Under the pieces are notes generated by a model, which was not told the origin of the DNA, searched no databases, and was given only the letters and a program-made list of their open reading frames with translations. From VGJJ01 sp964480705 (GTDB lineage: Archaea; Iainarchaeota; Iainarchaeia; Iainarchaeales; VGJJ01): a stretch of 64,000 nt of DNA. The position numbers were made by a program, and so were the translations under genes. Positions 33,471-41,460 of the stretch are shown in pieces. Every line of letters starts with the position of its first letter. The first letter of the stretch is position 1. Where the stretch lies: positions 1-64,000 of the forward strand of contig CAYZPC010000001.1 of the NCBI GenBank assembly GCA_964480705.1, given 5' to 3'.

Positions 33471-34103
33471 TCACTTACCTATTTTCGCTATTTTGAGAAT
33501 GAGTAATTCTTCAAACGCCACTTTTTGCCGCGCGACGATTCTGCATTTCAATCCTTTTTCGGCACATTTTTTTCGTGTTAAATAGATGCTATTGAGGCTC
33601 GTTTGCAGGAGGAAACACCCTCCTTGGGGCGTCAAATGCACGTTCAACCTATCCAAAAAAGCATCAATGATTTCCCTTCCCTTTTTTCCCCCATCTACTT
33701 CCACCCATTTGATGGTTTCACTCGGAACATACGGGGGGTTGAATACAATGTAATCGAATGGAGTGGTTGGAGAAATTTTTTCAAATAAAAAGGAGCGTAC
33801 ATAATTTACGGTTGATTTTTTTTCCGGAAAATATTTTTCCACTATTTTTTGTGTTTGAGTCAGCGCGTCCTCATTCACATCTACACTCGTCACGTGTTTG
33901 GCGCCGCTCAACAATAGTGCGGCGGTTTGAATTCCATTTCCGCATCCCATGTCCAAGCATTTTTTTCCACGCAATTGGTTGGAGTTTTTTTCGATGGCGT
34001 GTGCGAGCAACCACGAGTCTTCCGCGGGTGCGTATCCATTGCGCGGTGCGGGGAATGACATTTTTTCCAGTGTCATTTTTTTCATTTCATTTTTTGCAGT
34101 CAT
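33471..34103 (-). CDS. HemK/Mtq2-like N5-glutamine methyltransferase
   Basis: The 210-aa protein is a class I methyltransferase with APAEDSWLLAHAI at the N-terminus, motif I CLDMGCGNGIQTAALL, an acidic VDVNEDAL, and the catalytic NPPY (FNPPYVPSE). This set matches the archaeal/eukaryal HemK2 group that methylates the Gln of the release-factor GGQ motif, or a related protein. Length fits that group, which lacks the bacterial N-domain. The ATG at 34103 is preferred, 30 bp from a TTTAAAAC box; the frame upstream to 34121 begins with TTG. Confidence 0.87.
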   Translation of the reverse strand: MTAKNEMKKMTLEKMSFPAPRNGYAPAEDSWLLAHAIEKNSNQLRGKKCLDMGCGNGIQTAALLLSGAKHVTSVDVNEDALTQTQKIVEKYFPEKKSTVNYVRSFLFEKISPTTPFDYIVFNPPYVPSETIKWVEVDGGKKGREIIDAFLDRLNVHLTPQGGCFLLQTSLNSIYLTRKKCAEKGLKCRIVARQKVAFEELLILKIAKIGK

Positions 34104-34203
34104 TATGTTATAGTCACACAAATCAAGCGTTTTAAATGAAACCCCTCACCTTTCTCGAATAGAAAAATTAGTTCAAAATTGTCTCCCAAGACGGTGAAAA
34201 AAT

Positions 34204-34503
34204 ATGTCGATGATTAGTGCATCTCGCTCAGCCTTGGCTAGCGTCGAAGAAAAAGTGTATGGTTTTCAAACCTCATTAAGCGTCTACATTGGATTAGTCC
34301 GCGCGTCCATTCAAGACAAATATCCCCTCTTGCAGAAACACGCGCTCCTCGCGCTCTTCGCCGCATTTGGAGTGGTGGTGTTTGTTCAAGCCCTCATTTT
34401 GGTGATTACTTTTTTCACGAAGACATTTGCCATTTTTGCAATGGTTTTTGCGGTGTTTGGCAGCCTTCTCGCGTATGTTCCCATTCTCAATAAGTGGGTT
34501 TGA
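34204..34503 (+). CDS. Two-helix membrane protein, 99 aa
   Basis: The 99-aa protein has a polar N-terminus (MSMISASRSALASVEEKVYG), an amphipathic stretch, then two helices (LLALFAAFGVVVFVQALILV and a second near FAIFAMVFAVFGSLLAYVP). No family is recognised. It ends just before tRNA-Leu. Its A/T-rich upstream region is about 40 bp long with a GGTGA just ahead of the start. Confidence 0.6.
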   Translation: MSMISASRSALASVEEKVYGFQTSLSVYIGLVRASIQDKYPLLQKHALLALFAAFGVVVFVQALILVITFFTKTFAIFAMVFAVFGSLLAYVPILNKWV

Positions 34504-34548
34504 ATAATTTTGATGCATCGTTCCAACACGGAAAATTGTTAGAAAAAG

Positions 34549-34632
34549 TGCAGGGAGCAGGATTCGAACCTGCGAAGGCACTAAGCCAGTGCGGCCTAAA
34601 CGCACTCCGGTTGACCGCTACGGTATCCCTGC
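34549..34632 (-). tRNA. tRNA-Leu (anticodon TAG)
   Basis: An 84-nt class II tRNA with acceptor GCAGGGA/TCCCTGC, anticodon loop TTTAGGC (TAG), long variable arm, T arm GCAGG-TTCGAAT-CCTGC and discriminator A. The trailer is CACTTTTTC. A dispersed-repeat copy abuts the 5' end, as at tRNA-Ile(GAT). Confidence 0.95.
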
Positions 34633-34664
34633 AAACTTTTTGTCAAAAAGTTTGATCAAAAAGC
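34633..34664 (+). repeat. Dispersed repeat, copy E
   Basis: AAACTTTTTG-TC-AAAAAGTTT is followed by GATCAAAAAGC. It begins at the first base beyond tRNA-Leu(TAG), on the 5' side of that gene. The second hairpin is missing. Confidence 0.65.
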
Positions 34665-34711
34665 TCTTTGTATCTAAGGATGGGAAACAGATATAAACGC
34701 CCGCACGCGTT

Positions 34712-35680
34712 TTACCGCGTCAAATCCGAATAATGTATTTTCGTATCTCTTTCAGGAGGGTTGTCTTCGATATCCTCGCGCAAATCATCCTCTACATCCG
34801 AGGACCATTTTTTGGGTTGCGCTTCCGCCACTCCGTCGTTTGATTTTCCGCCCGGAACGCCTTTGAATAGCGTGTCGAGTGTTCCTTCAAAGAAGGGTGT
34901 TCCTTTGGTGGGAGCATTAAATCCTTCTTTCTTGCGGCCGTTAAACACGAAGAATGCTAATGCAATTGCCGCGACGATTCCCACCCCAATAATGGGAGCA
35001 TTGCTGCTCGTTGCGAGTCCTGTCGCGGGAGAGGATGGTCGGAAAAAGTCTGAGATGAATGGAATTTGCAACCCCGTTTCAACCGGTTCTTCTTTGGGTG
35101 CAATGAGTGGCGCAAGCTGAGCGTTGAGTGTAATAATTTCTGCTTTTGCATCCTCCAATGCTTTCGTGAGCGTGGCATTATTCGTGTAAATATTTTCTTT
35201 CGCAGTAATGGTTTCAGTTTCAAGCGCGCCCACGCGCGTATCCACCGTGTCTACTTTCGTGCTTAGTTCCATTTGCGATGCCGCGTCAACGGCATCAAAC
35301 ACATTCACGGTAAACAAACTTGTTTCCGCTGCGCTTCCTTGCGTGGATACAAAAATAGTGTGAGGTCCAGGGAAAAATCCCGTGTGGGTGATAACCGCCG
35401 TCAATCCTTCATTTGTTTTGGTGTCCGCATCAAATGTGGCACAATGAATGATGAAGGGAATCCAGTCTGGTTGCACCGCGCACGTTCCGGAGGGATAAAT
35501 GGTTGCCACGAGAATGTTGTCAAAGTGCACCGCGCTCTGAGAAAATGTATCGGTGGCGGGCATGACGACTCTAAATGTGAAGGGTGCATACGATACTACT
35601 TTTTCAGGGGCTTGAATTTCGGCTGCAAATGCCATGTTGGCGGTAAGTAAAATTAGTAGTAAAATTCCCCACGTTTTCAT
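34712..35680 (-). CDS. Secreted protein with coiled coil and C-terminal anchor
   Basis: The 322-aa protein has a signal peptide (MKTWGILLLILLTANMAFAA), a beta-sandwich-like domain to about residue 140, a coiled coil (TKVDTVDTRVGALETETITA and following), a linker and one membrane helix (PIIGVGIVAAIALAFFVF). The cytoplasmic tail of about 85 residues is acidic and basic (KWSSDVEDDLREDIEDNPPE). The layout repeats that of the 23405 gene. ATG 35680 is chosen because GAGGA lies 9 bp upstream. Confidence 0.7.
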   Translation of the reverse strand: MKTWGILLLILLTANMAFAAEIQAPEKVVSYAPFTFRVVMPATDTFSQSAVHFDNILVATIYPSGTCAVQPDWIPFIIHCATFDADTKTNEGLTAVITHTGFFPGPHTIFVSTQGSAAETSLFTVNVFDAVDAASQMELSTKVDTVDTRVGALETETITAKENIYTNNATLTKALEDAKAEIITLNAQLAPLIAPKEEPVETGLQIPFISDFFRPSSPATGLATSSNAPIIGVGIVAAIALAFFVFNGRKKEGFNAPTKGTPFFEGTLDTLFKGVPGGKSNDGVAEAQPKKWSSDVEDDLREDIEDNPPERDTKIHYSDLTR

Positions 35681-35760
35681 ATTCATTCCTCGCACGCTTT
35701 ACCTGTCACGTCAACCCCTTTTATAAGCGTTTTTGGACGACCTTTTGTATATCGTATAAC

Positions 35761-35831
35761 AGTCCCGTAGTGTAACGGTATCACACGACCTTCACACGGT
35801 CGAGACGGCGGTCCGACTCCGCCCGGGACTA
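35761..35831 (+). tRNA. tRNA-Val (anticodon CAC)
   Basis: The acceptor stem AGTCCCG/CGGGACT pairs perfectly and the anticodon loop is TTCACAC (CAC). The T stem GGCGG/CCGCC is strong, but the T loop reads TCCGACT, with C instead of the near-universal U at position 55. The rest is normal. A conserved trailer module follows. Confidence 0.9.
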
Positions 35832-35837
35832 TTGTCG

Positions 35838-35935
35838 CGCCATTATCCATCTGGCGGATCGGTATAGGGTTATTGTTTCACAATAACCCGTTTATTTTTC
35901 GCCAGCCTTTTTACTAAAAAGGCTGATTCGACATC
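35838..35935 (+). repeat. tRNA-trailer hairpin module after tRNA-Val
   Basis: Three hairpins follow in order: CGCCATTATCCATCTGGCG, then GGGTTATTG/CAATAACCC preceded by GATCGGTATA, a T-rich spacer (GTTTATTTTTC), and CAGCCTTTTT/AAAAAGGCTG. The first hairpin is identical to one after tRNA-Ile(TAT); the second matches that after tRNA-Pro(CGG). Confidence 0.7.
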
Positions 35936-36030
35936 CGGCGGGTCGTCCCCAAGGTGTCGAATCGTCGACACCTTTCTGCTTTTGATTAAACTTTTTTTCC
36001 AGTGGGTGTTGCTTGCAACTCCCATTTCTC
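35936..36030 (-). repeat. Dispersed repeat, copy G, with flanking palindromes
   Basis: On the minus strand GGGAGTTGC/GCAACACCC is followed by AAAGTTTAATCAAAAGC and then by a perfect 10-bp hairpin (AAGGTGTCGA/TCGACACCTT, 35951-35974). The core is the same as in the other copies, but the flanking stems have different sequence. No gene is seen in 35832-36100. Confidence 0.6.
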
Positions 36031-36100
36031 GCCACCGTTCATCGAAAGGGGCGTTTACTTCAAGCCCTTGTTTTTTATACCTGTAAACATTCACGTATGC

Positions 36101-36403
36101 ATGCCTTCTGATTCTCCTCACCAACGTCGTAGAAACGTGGTGCGCCCCCGTCGAACGAGTGAGATGCGTAAAGACCGCTTGCGGCGTATTTCACAGTTGG
36201 AGCAGCGTTCCAATAACCAGCTTGGCGAATTGGCCCGGCAATTGGCCCTTGCGCGTAAAACGCTATCCGAACTTCAGCGAATGACGGATCGCGCGAGTTC
36301 GACTAATATTACTGATTTGCGCGTGCGTATTCGCACTTTGGAAAATAGGATTGCGAATCAAACCGAATTTCTTGAAAAATTAGACAAGCGCAAAAAACAA
36401 TAA
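36101..36403 (+). CDS. Basic coiled-coil protein, 100 aa
   Basis: The 100-aa protein begins with an Arg-rich stretch (HQRRRNVVRPRRTSEMRKDR) followed by a continuous helix with heptads (LEQRSNNQLGELARQLALAR, LRVRIRTLENRIANQTEFLE). No family is recognised; nucleic-acid contact through the basic start is possible. ATG 36101 is fixed by a box (TTTTTTATA) 26 bp upstream, which makes a leaderless transcript likely. Confidence 0.65.
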   Translation: MPSDSPHQRRRNVVRPRRTSEMRKDRLRRISQLEQRSNNQLGELARQLALARKTLSELQRMTDRASSTNITDLRVRIRTLENRIANQTEFLEKLDKRKKQ

Positions 36404-36416
36404 TTTTTGTTCTAAT

Positions 36417-37064
36417 TCACACACATTGTAAAATTGTGGTGAGTGTACTCTTGTTCTGCACTCCTTCCAATACTTTCTCATCAATCACTAAAGATGGGGT
36501 TTTTTGGATGGAGTAATCTTTTACTAAGAGCGCGGAAATTTCCGATGTGCCTTCGATGGGGAATGCAAAAATTTGAATCGTTTGCGCGCAAGTGTCTCTA
36601 ATTTCATTCAATATTTGTGCTTGAATCAAACAATCCGTGCACGGCCCATCGGGGTAAAAGTACAAAATGGGTTGTCGCATGTCCTGTGCGTCTGGGCAAT
36701 TCGCTTGATATGTTTTCAGTGAGAAAAATAGTTGCGCATTCGCTGAAATAAATCGTTGTCGAACCAAATCGTATTGGTTTTGTAAACTATTCTCGCGCGC
36801 CTCATCTAACAATGCAACCAGTGGAAAGAGTTTTTCATTCTGCACCTGAATGTGTTCGCTCAGCACCGCGCAATATCTTTCCGTGTTTTGCGTGGATTGT
36901 AAATAATTCAAATACGCATTCACTGCATTCTCCTGCGTCATCACCGTGTCAATTTGGGAAATGAGTCGTGTGTTTCGGTCTCCTTCCAGTGCGGAGGAGA
37001 GCAAGAACCACGCGGTTAGAATAATAACCGTTAACACGGCTGCGCGTGCAAATACATTTACCAT
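36417..37064 (-). CDS. Membrane-anchored thioredoxin-like protein
   Basis: The 215-aa protein has an N-terminal anchor (AAVLTVIILTAWFLL), a helical middle, and a C-terminal thioredoxin-like module with CTDC in YPDGPCTDCLIQAQIL and a cis-Pro candidate in KTPSLVIDEKVL. Two more cysteines lie at ANCPD and near the end. ATG 37064 overlaps the last codons of the glycosyltransferase gene by 7 bp, so the two are probably co-translated. It may act on disulfides outside the cell, together with the 25868 gene product. Confidence 0.7.
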   Translation of the reverse strand: MVNVFARAAVLTVIILTAWFLLSSALEGDRNTRLISQIDTVMTQENAVNAYLNYLQSTQNTERYCAVLSEHIQVQNEKLFPLVALLDEARENSLQNQYDLVRQRFISANAQLFFSLKTYQANCPDAQDMRQPILYFYPDGPCTDCLIQAQILNEIRDTCAQTIQIFAFPIEGTSEISALLVKDYSIQKTPSLVIDEKVLEGVQNKSTLTTILQCV

Positions 37065-38389
37065 TTTCCTCGCCCCCCAGATGACATGGCCAAAAACAAT
37101 CCCCACACTTGCGTGGAGAGGATGAATATCCAGTACACGGACAAAAATAAAATGACTCCTACCATGGAGAGATTTTTTGTTTTGACTCCCGCGGCGCGTG
37201 TTCCCATCGCTGCCATCAGGATGGTTAATCCTACTATTAACATGTACAAGAACAAGTCACTGTTCAAGTAAAGGGGAGGCAATACAATCGTCTCAAATGC
37301 AATCGTAGAATAGGACGTGAACGAGCGATACACATCCGCGAGGCTTTCCGAAAACATTCTTGCGGCGAGTAGTAGAAAGAAAATCGCCCCCGTATCTAAT
37401 ATCACGCGCAGGGGGAAAAATACGCGGAAGAAAAACTTTTGCGGTGAAAACATTTCGTTGCGATACTTGAAAATAGTCTGCCACCCTCCGCGTGCCCATC
37501 GTTGGCGTTGGCGAAAAAGTTTGCGCAGCGTATCAGGCACATCGGTAAACACTTGCGCGTCCGCTTCTAACACGACGTGATATCCTGCTTTGTGCAGGGC
37601 GAAGGTGATTTCCATATCCTCCGTGATGTTGTGCACGTCATACCCGCCTATTTTTTCAAAGGCGCTGCGGCGATACACGGAAAAGGGTCCCGGCGTCACG
37701 TATAGCGAGTCGAGTGTATTCAACACGGAGTTTTTCAATCCAAATTCTAAAAAGTATTCCACTTCTTGAATGCGTGCGAGTAAGTTGTTTCGGTTGTGCA
37801 CGCGCACAATCGTGGTGACTGCTCCTACGTTTTCATTGCGATAAAAATGGGGGATTAGTTTTTCGAGCGTGTCCACATTGGGAAAACTATCTCCATCAAT
37901 CGCGGCGATGAATTCTCCTTTCGTTGAGCGTGCGGCCTTGTTGAGCGAGGCGGCTTTTCCAATATTTTTTTCATTATGAATGACTTTAATTTTTCCCTTG
38001 AATTCATTCAAAATTTCTCGTGTTTGATCCGTGCTTCCATCGTTTATCACAGTAATATCCCACTTTCCGTTGTAATGCATCGCCGTCACGTGTTGTAAAC
38101 ACGTGCGCAGGCTCTCTCCTCTATTCCATGCGGGGATGATTACACTCACGCTCGGCCACTTGGTGAGAAGTGGCACGTGAACGGTTTGTTTTTCCAAAAA
38201 GGCTAGGAGGAAGAAGCATCCCATGTACAAAAAAAACACCGAGAAGGAGACCATGATGATAAATAAAGGTAAATTGAAAACCGCCCATCCGGCCGCGCCG
38301 ATGAAGAGTAAATATGCAAGTGCCCCTGCTACTCGTGCCCGGTCGGATGGCATGTTCTTGTTGAGCGTGGGTCCTTCAGAGCTGTCCAT
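37058..38389 (-). CDS. Processive family 2 glycosyltransferase
   Basis: The 443-aa membrane enzyme has two N-terminal helices, a GT-A domain with VINDGSTDQT, the metal-binding AIDGDSF and TEDMEITF, and the processivity motif QRQRWARGGW. Several C-terminal helices follow. It resembles cellulose/hyaluronan/poly-N-acetylglucosamine synthases and would make or extrude a surface polysaccharide. An A/T box (CTTAAAAAG) lies 28 bp before the ATG, with CCTAG directly at the start. The overlapping next gene is a membrane thioredoxin-like protein. Confidence 0.9.
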   Translation of the reverse strand: MDSSEGPTLNKNMPSDRARVAGALAYLLFIGAAGWAVFNLPLFIIMVSFSVFFLYMGCFFLLAFLEKQTVHVPLLTKWPSVSVIIPAWNRGESLRTCLQHVTAMHYNGKWDITVINDGSTDQTREILNEFKGKIKVIHNEKNIGKAASLNKAARSTKGEFIAAIDGDSFPNVDTLEKLIPHFYRNENVGAVTTIVRVHNRNNLLARIQEVEYFLEFGLKNSVLNTLDSLYVTPGPFSVYRRSAFEKIGGYDVHNITEDMEITFALHKAGYHVVLEADAQVFTDVPDTLRKLFRQRQRWARGGWQTIFKYRNEMFSPQKFFFRVFFPLRVILDTGAIFFLLLAARMFSESLADVYRSFTSYSTIAFETIVLPPLYLNSDLFLYMLIVGLTILMAAMGTRAAGVKTKNLSMVGVILFLSVYWIFILSTQVWGLFLAMSSGGRGKW

Positions 38390-38454
38390 ACTAGGAATAA
38401 CCCCGGAAGCCTCTTTTTAAGGGGTTTTGGGACAACGAGCGAAATGGCCCACTG

Positions 38455-38473
38455 AGGCATTGCAAATGCCTCG
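38455..38473. repeat. Perfect hairpin in an intergenic gap
   Basis: GAGGCATT-GCA-AATGCCTC forms a perfect stem in the 119-bp gap between the HerA-like gene end and the glycosyltransferase promoter. It may end the HerA-like transcript from the right or be unrelated to the repeat families. No gene is seen in the gap. Confidence 0.4.
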
Positions 38474-38508
38474 ATGTAGTCCGCCGAACGACCATATGGT
38501 TAATTTGG

Positions 38509-39819
38509 TCACTTTTGAAAGGCATTCGCGGTGGTTCCGCCATCCCAGCTCGTGCGGGGGCGCATTTTCACGGTGTAAATAGACTCGGCGTTGTCATCGA
38601 GTAAGAGAGCAAACCCTCTTCCGCGAGGCATTTCTGCGTATAATTTGTCAAAGTCTCCGTGCATGTAGGATGGTCGCAGTTGAGACACGGCCATAATATC
38701 ATCTTGCGCCGTCATGCGGTGAGAGATGAATAAATCACACTGCGAAATAGCATCCGGGTGCAATTTATTCGGCCGCTGCGTCGCGAGCACTAAACTCAAT
38801 CCCGGTTGGCGCCCCACACGAATCCATTCGAGTAAAACATTCAGCGCAATGTTGGGTTCATCTTTGGGCATGAACATGTGTGCTTCATCAATCATCATCC
38901 AGACAATGGGCATTTGACTCTCGCGTCCAAGGCCTTTCATTAAGCGAATTTCTTCTTCTTTTCTAAACAACATTCGTTCTTCAAATAATTTTTTTCCCAA
39001 CAATGCGACAATAATATCTTTCGTGCCTTCCATTCCAATGGCTTGGCGGTATGCGGACACATCAATAATGGTGATTTTCCCCGCTTCGGCGATGTCGCGA
39101 ATTTTTGTTCCTTCTTTTTCTAACAACCCCCATTCTCTCGCCATCTCCACGCGATTTTTGAGGGCTTGTTTGGTGAGCGCATCCGCTTCCGCGTCTTGAG
39201 TAATTCCTAAAATGATCTCATCCAATCCAAAACGCATACCGAGTTTTTCTTTCATGTCATTGATGACGCGTCCTAACAAAATGGCTTCTGGGTCATGCCA
39301 CGTGTATCGAAATAATGCCATCCATTCCGTGATGTCCATTTCTCCCGCGCGAATGGTTAGAGGGCCATCCACCGGGATGTCTTTTTCTTTGTAAAAGTCC
39401 AGTTTTCCTTTGGGAACAAGCACGCGCACTGGAATGCTTTCGGGTGTGAGCCCCCATTCGGATAATTCTTTTTCATTTCCGCGCGTGGGAATTTTGAGTG
39501 TCCAGAATATTCCCACCATGTCAATCACAATCACCGAGACGCGGCGTTTCATTTCGGGTGCGAGTTTGGAAAACTCTTCAATCATCGTGGCCATGGAGTA
39601 TGATTTTCCTCCGCCGCGTTTTCCACAAATCAAAATAACATGCGGTTTGGAAACATCCATCAAGACTTTTCGTCCCAACACCGGATTCTCTCCGCTCGAC
39701 ATAACGACTTTTCCAATGTATGCCGTTCCTTCCTCGCCGTATTTTTGTACATCTGCTGGCGTTCGCCCCACAACGGTGTTGCGTGCCGCAAAATCCACTC
39801 CCATTTGTTTATCGGCCAT
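38509..39819 (-). CDS. HerA/VirB4-like P-loop ATPase
   Basis: The 436-aa protein starts with a short beta-barrel-like part (VVGRTPADVQKYGEEGTAYI) and has an ATPase core with Walker A GKRGGGKS near residues 66-73, Walker B MMIDEAHMF and an Arg-finger region LATQRPNKLHPD. It resembles archaeal HerA/DUF87 helicases of DNA end resection and related hexameric pumps. NurA and Mre11/Rad50 are not adjacent, so a repair role is not assured. ATG 39819 is set by a TATA (TTTATATAG) 27 bp upstream; the frame to 39840 would use TTG. Confidence 0.85.
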   Translation of the reverse strand: MADKQMGVDFAARNTVVGRTPADVQKYGEEGTAYIGKVVMSSGENPVLGRKVLMDVSKPHVILICGKRGGGKSYSMATMIEEFSKLAPEMKRRVSVIVIDMVGIFWTLKIPTRGNEKELSEWGLTPESIPVRVLVPKGKLDFYKEKDIPVDGPLTIRAGEMDITEWMALFRYTWHDPEAILLGRVINDMKEKLGMRFGLDEIILGITQDAEADALTKQALKNRVEMAREWGLLEKEGTKIRDIAEAGKITIIDVSAYRQAIGMEGTKDIIVALLGKKLFEERMLFRKEEEIRLMKGLGRESQMPIVWMMIDEAHMFMPKDEPNIALNVLLEWIRVGRQPGLSLVLATQRPNKLHPDAISQCDLFISHRMTAQDDIMAVSQLRPSYMHGDFDKLYAEMPRGRGFALLLDDNAESIYTVKMRPRTSWDGGTTANAFQK

Positions 39820-39928
39820 TCTTCGAAGGAAAAACCCCAACTATATAAATCGGCCTTTTTGGAAAAAACATGCGATAACAGAAAATGGAAAAGCGGGTGT
39901 TTTTATATGACAATTTAGTGGTAGGAGA

Positions 39929-40399
39929 ATGCCCTCCAAAGAGTTGAAAGAACGCGAAGAAACCCTGCAAGCGTTACTAAAGAAAATTGACGCGGACATT
40001 GATGTTTTCACCAAGCGTTTGGAAAAACTCCACGTGAAACACGATGAGCTCACGGGCGTAGTATTAGATGCGGGTCTGGAACCCGTTCCCATTTCCTTTC
40101 AAGCGGGGAAGAATGCGGATGTGATTAGTGAGTTAGAATCCCATGTTCTTGAACTCAACAAGCTCAAAAATTTGCTGAGTATGAAACTCCGCCGCATTCT
40201 TCAAGAGGAAGATTTGTTGGAACATTTGCAAACCGAGTATGGAAAAAATGTCACATTCAAGCGCAACACCAAAGGTGGAGTGGAGTTGCAAGTGCAGGAT
40301 AAGGATGCGGAAGAAGCATTTGCCCAATTGCAAGTGAGCAAGAAAAAATTAGATGAGTTGAGAGAGCAAATTCACGAGTTGGGCGATCCCGAAGAATAA
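39929..40399 (+). CDS. Coiled-coil hypothetical protein, 156 aa
   Basis: The protein is almost entirely helical, with two coiled-coil halves (ELKEREETLQALLKKIDADI and LESHVLELNKLKNLLSMKLR) joined by a short beta part (AGLEPVPISFQAGKNADV). It is acidic at the end (IHELGDPEE). No family is recognised; the shape recalls prefoldin-like or tethering proteins. It follows GGTAGGAGA, a ribosome-binding site 8 bp before the ATG. Confidence 0.65.
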   Translation: MPSKELKEREETLQALLKKIDADIDVFTKRLEKLHVKHDELTGVVLDAGLEPVPISFQAGKNADVISELESHVLELNKLKNLLSMKLRRILQEEDLLEHLQTEYGKNVTFKRNTKGGVELQVQDKDAEEAFAQLQVSKKKLDELREQIHELGDPEE

Positions 40400-40481
40400 G
40401 TTGCTATTTTCTCCCCGTAAGCCTTTTTCCTTTGTATTCATACGTGTCTTTTAAAGGAAATTCGCACGTTTATCTTAGTAT

Positions 40482-41144
40482 ATGGCCGATGAAATAACGC
40501 TCGATAAGGAAGTTTTCAAAGCGCTTGCGGGAGACACACGTGTTTCCGTGTTGAAATCATTAATGCAGCGCCGAAAAACACAAAGTGAATTGGCGAAAGA
40601 ATTGAACCTCGCCGCGCCCACGATTAAAGATCATTTGGATATTTTGCAGAAAGCCCAACTCGTGAGAGAAGTGGATGATGGTCACAAATGGAAATACATT
40701 GAATTAACCGTCAAAGGAAAATCACTCTTACAGCCAACTGACAAGCGTATCATGGTCTTGTTAGGAACCAGTTTGTTTGGTGTTGCAGCGGCCGGTTTTT
40801 TGGCGTATTCAAAATTCTCCTCTCTTGCATTCCAGAATTTTTCCACTTTTGCCGCCGATAACACGGCGGTGATGAAAGCCGGTTCTCTTCCCGCGGATGC
40901 GATGATTGCGAGTGGGAGCGAATTAACCCAAGCGGCTCCCCTTGTTTCAGGAGAAGGTGCCAATGCTTCTATTGAAGTTGGTCGCACCGCGTTGGAAGCG
41001 GCCGCGCCGAGTGTTTCTCCTCTTGCCACGGATGTGGCGGCGCAAACATTCGCCTGGATTCCCACTCCTGAATTGGCAGTATTAGTAATTTGTTTAGTCG
41101 TTTTTGGTTTAGCGTGTGGAATGTGGATCAAACAGACATACTAA
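40482..41144 (+). CDS. Membrane-bound ArsR-family regulator
   Basis: The 220-aa protein has a winged helix-turn-helix at its N-terminus (FKALAGDTRVSVLKSLMQRR, QSELAKELNLAAPTIKDHLD) and two membrane helices around residues 88-108 and 195-215, with an Ala/Ser-rich external loop of about 85 residues between them. The DNA-binding part stays in the cytoplasm, so the loop could sense an outside signal. Target genes are unknown. A TTTTAAA box lies about 30 bp before the ATG, preceded by CTTAGTAT. Confidence 0.85.
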   Translation: MADEITLDKEVFKALAGDTRVSVLKSLMQRRKTQSELAKELNLAAPTIKDHLDILQKAQLVREVDDGHKWKYIELTVKGKSLLQPTDKRIMVLLGTSLFGVAAAGFLAYSKFSSLAFQNFSTFAADNTAVMKAGSLPADAMIASGSELTQAAPLVSGEGANASIEVGRTALEAAAPSVSPLATDVAAQTFAWIPTPELAVLVICLVVFGLACGMWIKQTY

Positions 41145-41146
41145 TT

Positions 41147-41210
41147 GAAACTTTTTGAAAAAGTTTCATCAAAAGCCTACTTGGGGATTCTACGAATCCC
41201 CAATAGTAGT
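41147..41210 (+). repeat. Dispersed repeat, copy F
   Basis: GAAACTTTTT-GAAAAAGTTTC forms hairpin 1, then ATCAAAAGCCTACTT and hairpin 2, GGGGATT-CTAC-GAATCCCC, and finally AATAGTAGTCC. It is the most complete copy and begins right after the ArsR stop, where it could act as a terminator. Confidence 0.8.
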
Positions 41211-41460
41211 CCGTCCGCGCGGCCGGAGGTTACCGGCCTTAGAAAGAGTAAGGCGGGGACGGGTTGGGTTGTCCCCGGCCTTTGGGTTGGTTGGGTTGTT
41301 AGGCAAATTGGGTTGGTTAAGAAGCATCAACGCAGCAACGGCGGGCCATCTTGGTTGGGTTGGGAGTTAAGGAGGCAGCCCACCGCGCTGAGTTGATACA
41401 ATCTTTCTTGGGAAGCATCATTGTGTTTTTTGATAAAACTTTTTTTCAAAAAGTTTTTCG
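41211..41460. repeat. Hairpin-dense intergenic region with GGGTTGGGTT loops and an inverted repeat copy
   Basis: No gene is seen. In order there are: a CCGCGC hairpin with GGCCGG/CCGGCC arms (41215-41238); GGGGAC/GTCCCC arms around a GGGTTGGGTT loop (41254-41275); further GGTTGG runs to 41310; CTTGGTTGGGTTGGGAG (41350-41366), which is repeated inside the next gene; and, at 41420-41460, a minus-strand copy of the dispersed repeat core (AAGTTTTATCAAAA). Copies F and this one therefore bracket the stretch in opposite orientation. Confidence 0.6.

Noticed and set aside
41145..41445. Gene-free stretch considered as RNase P RNA, SRP RNA or another large ncRNA
   Set aside because: No RNase P conserved regions or SRP helix 8 GGAA motif are visible. 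The hairpins and repeated loops explain the structure better.
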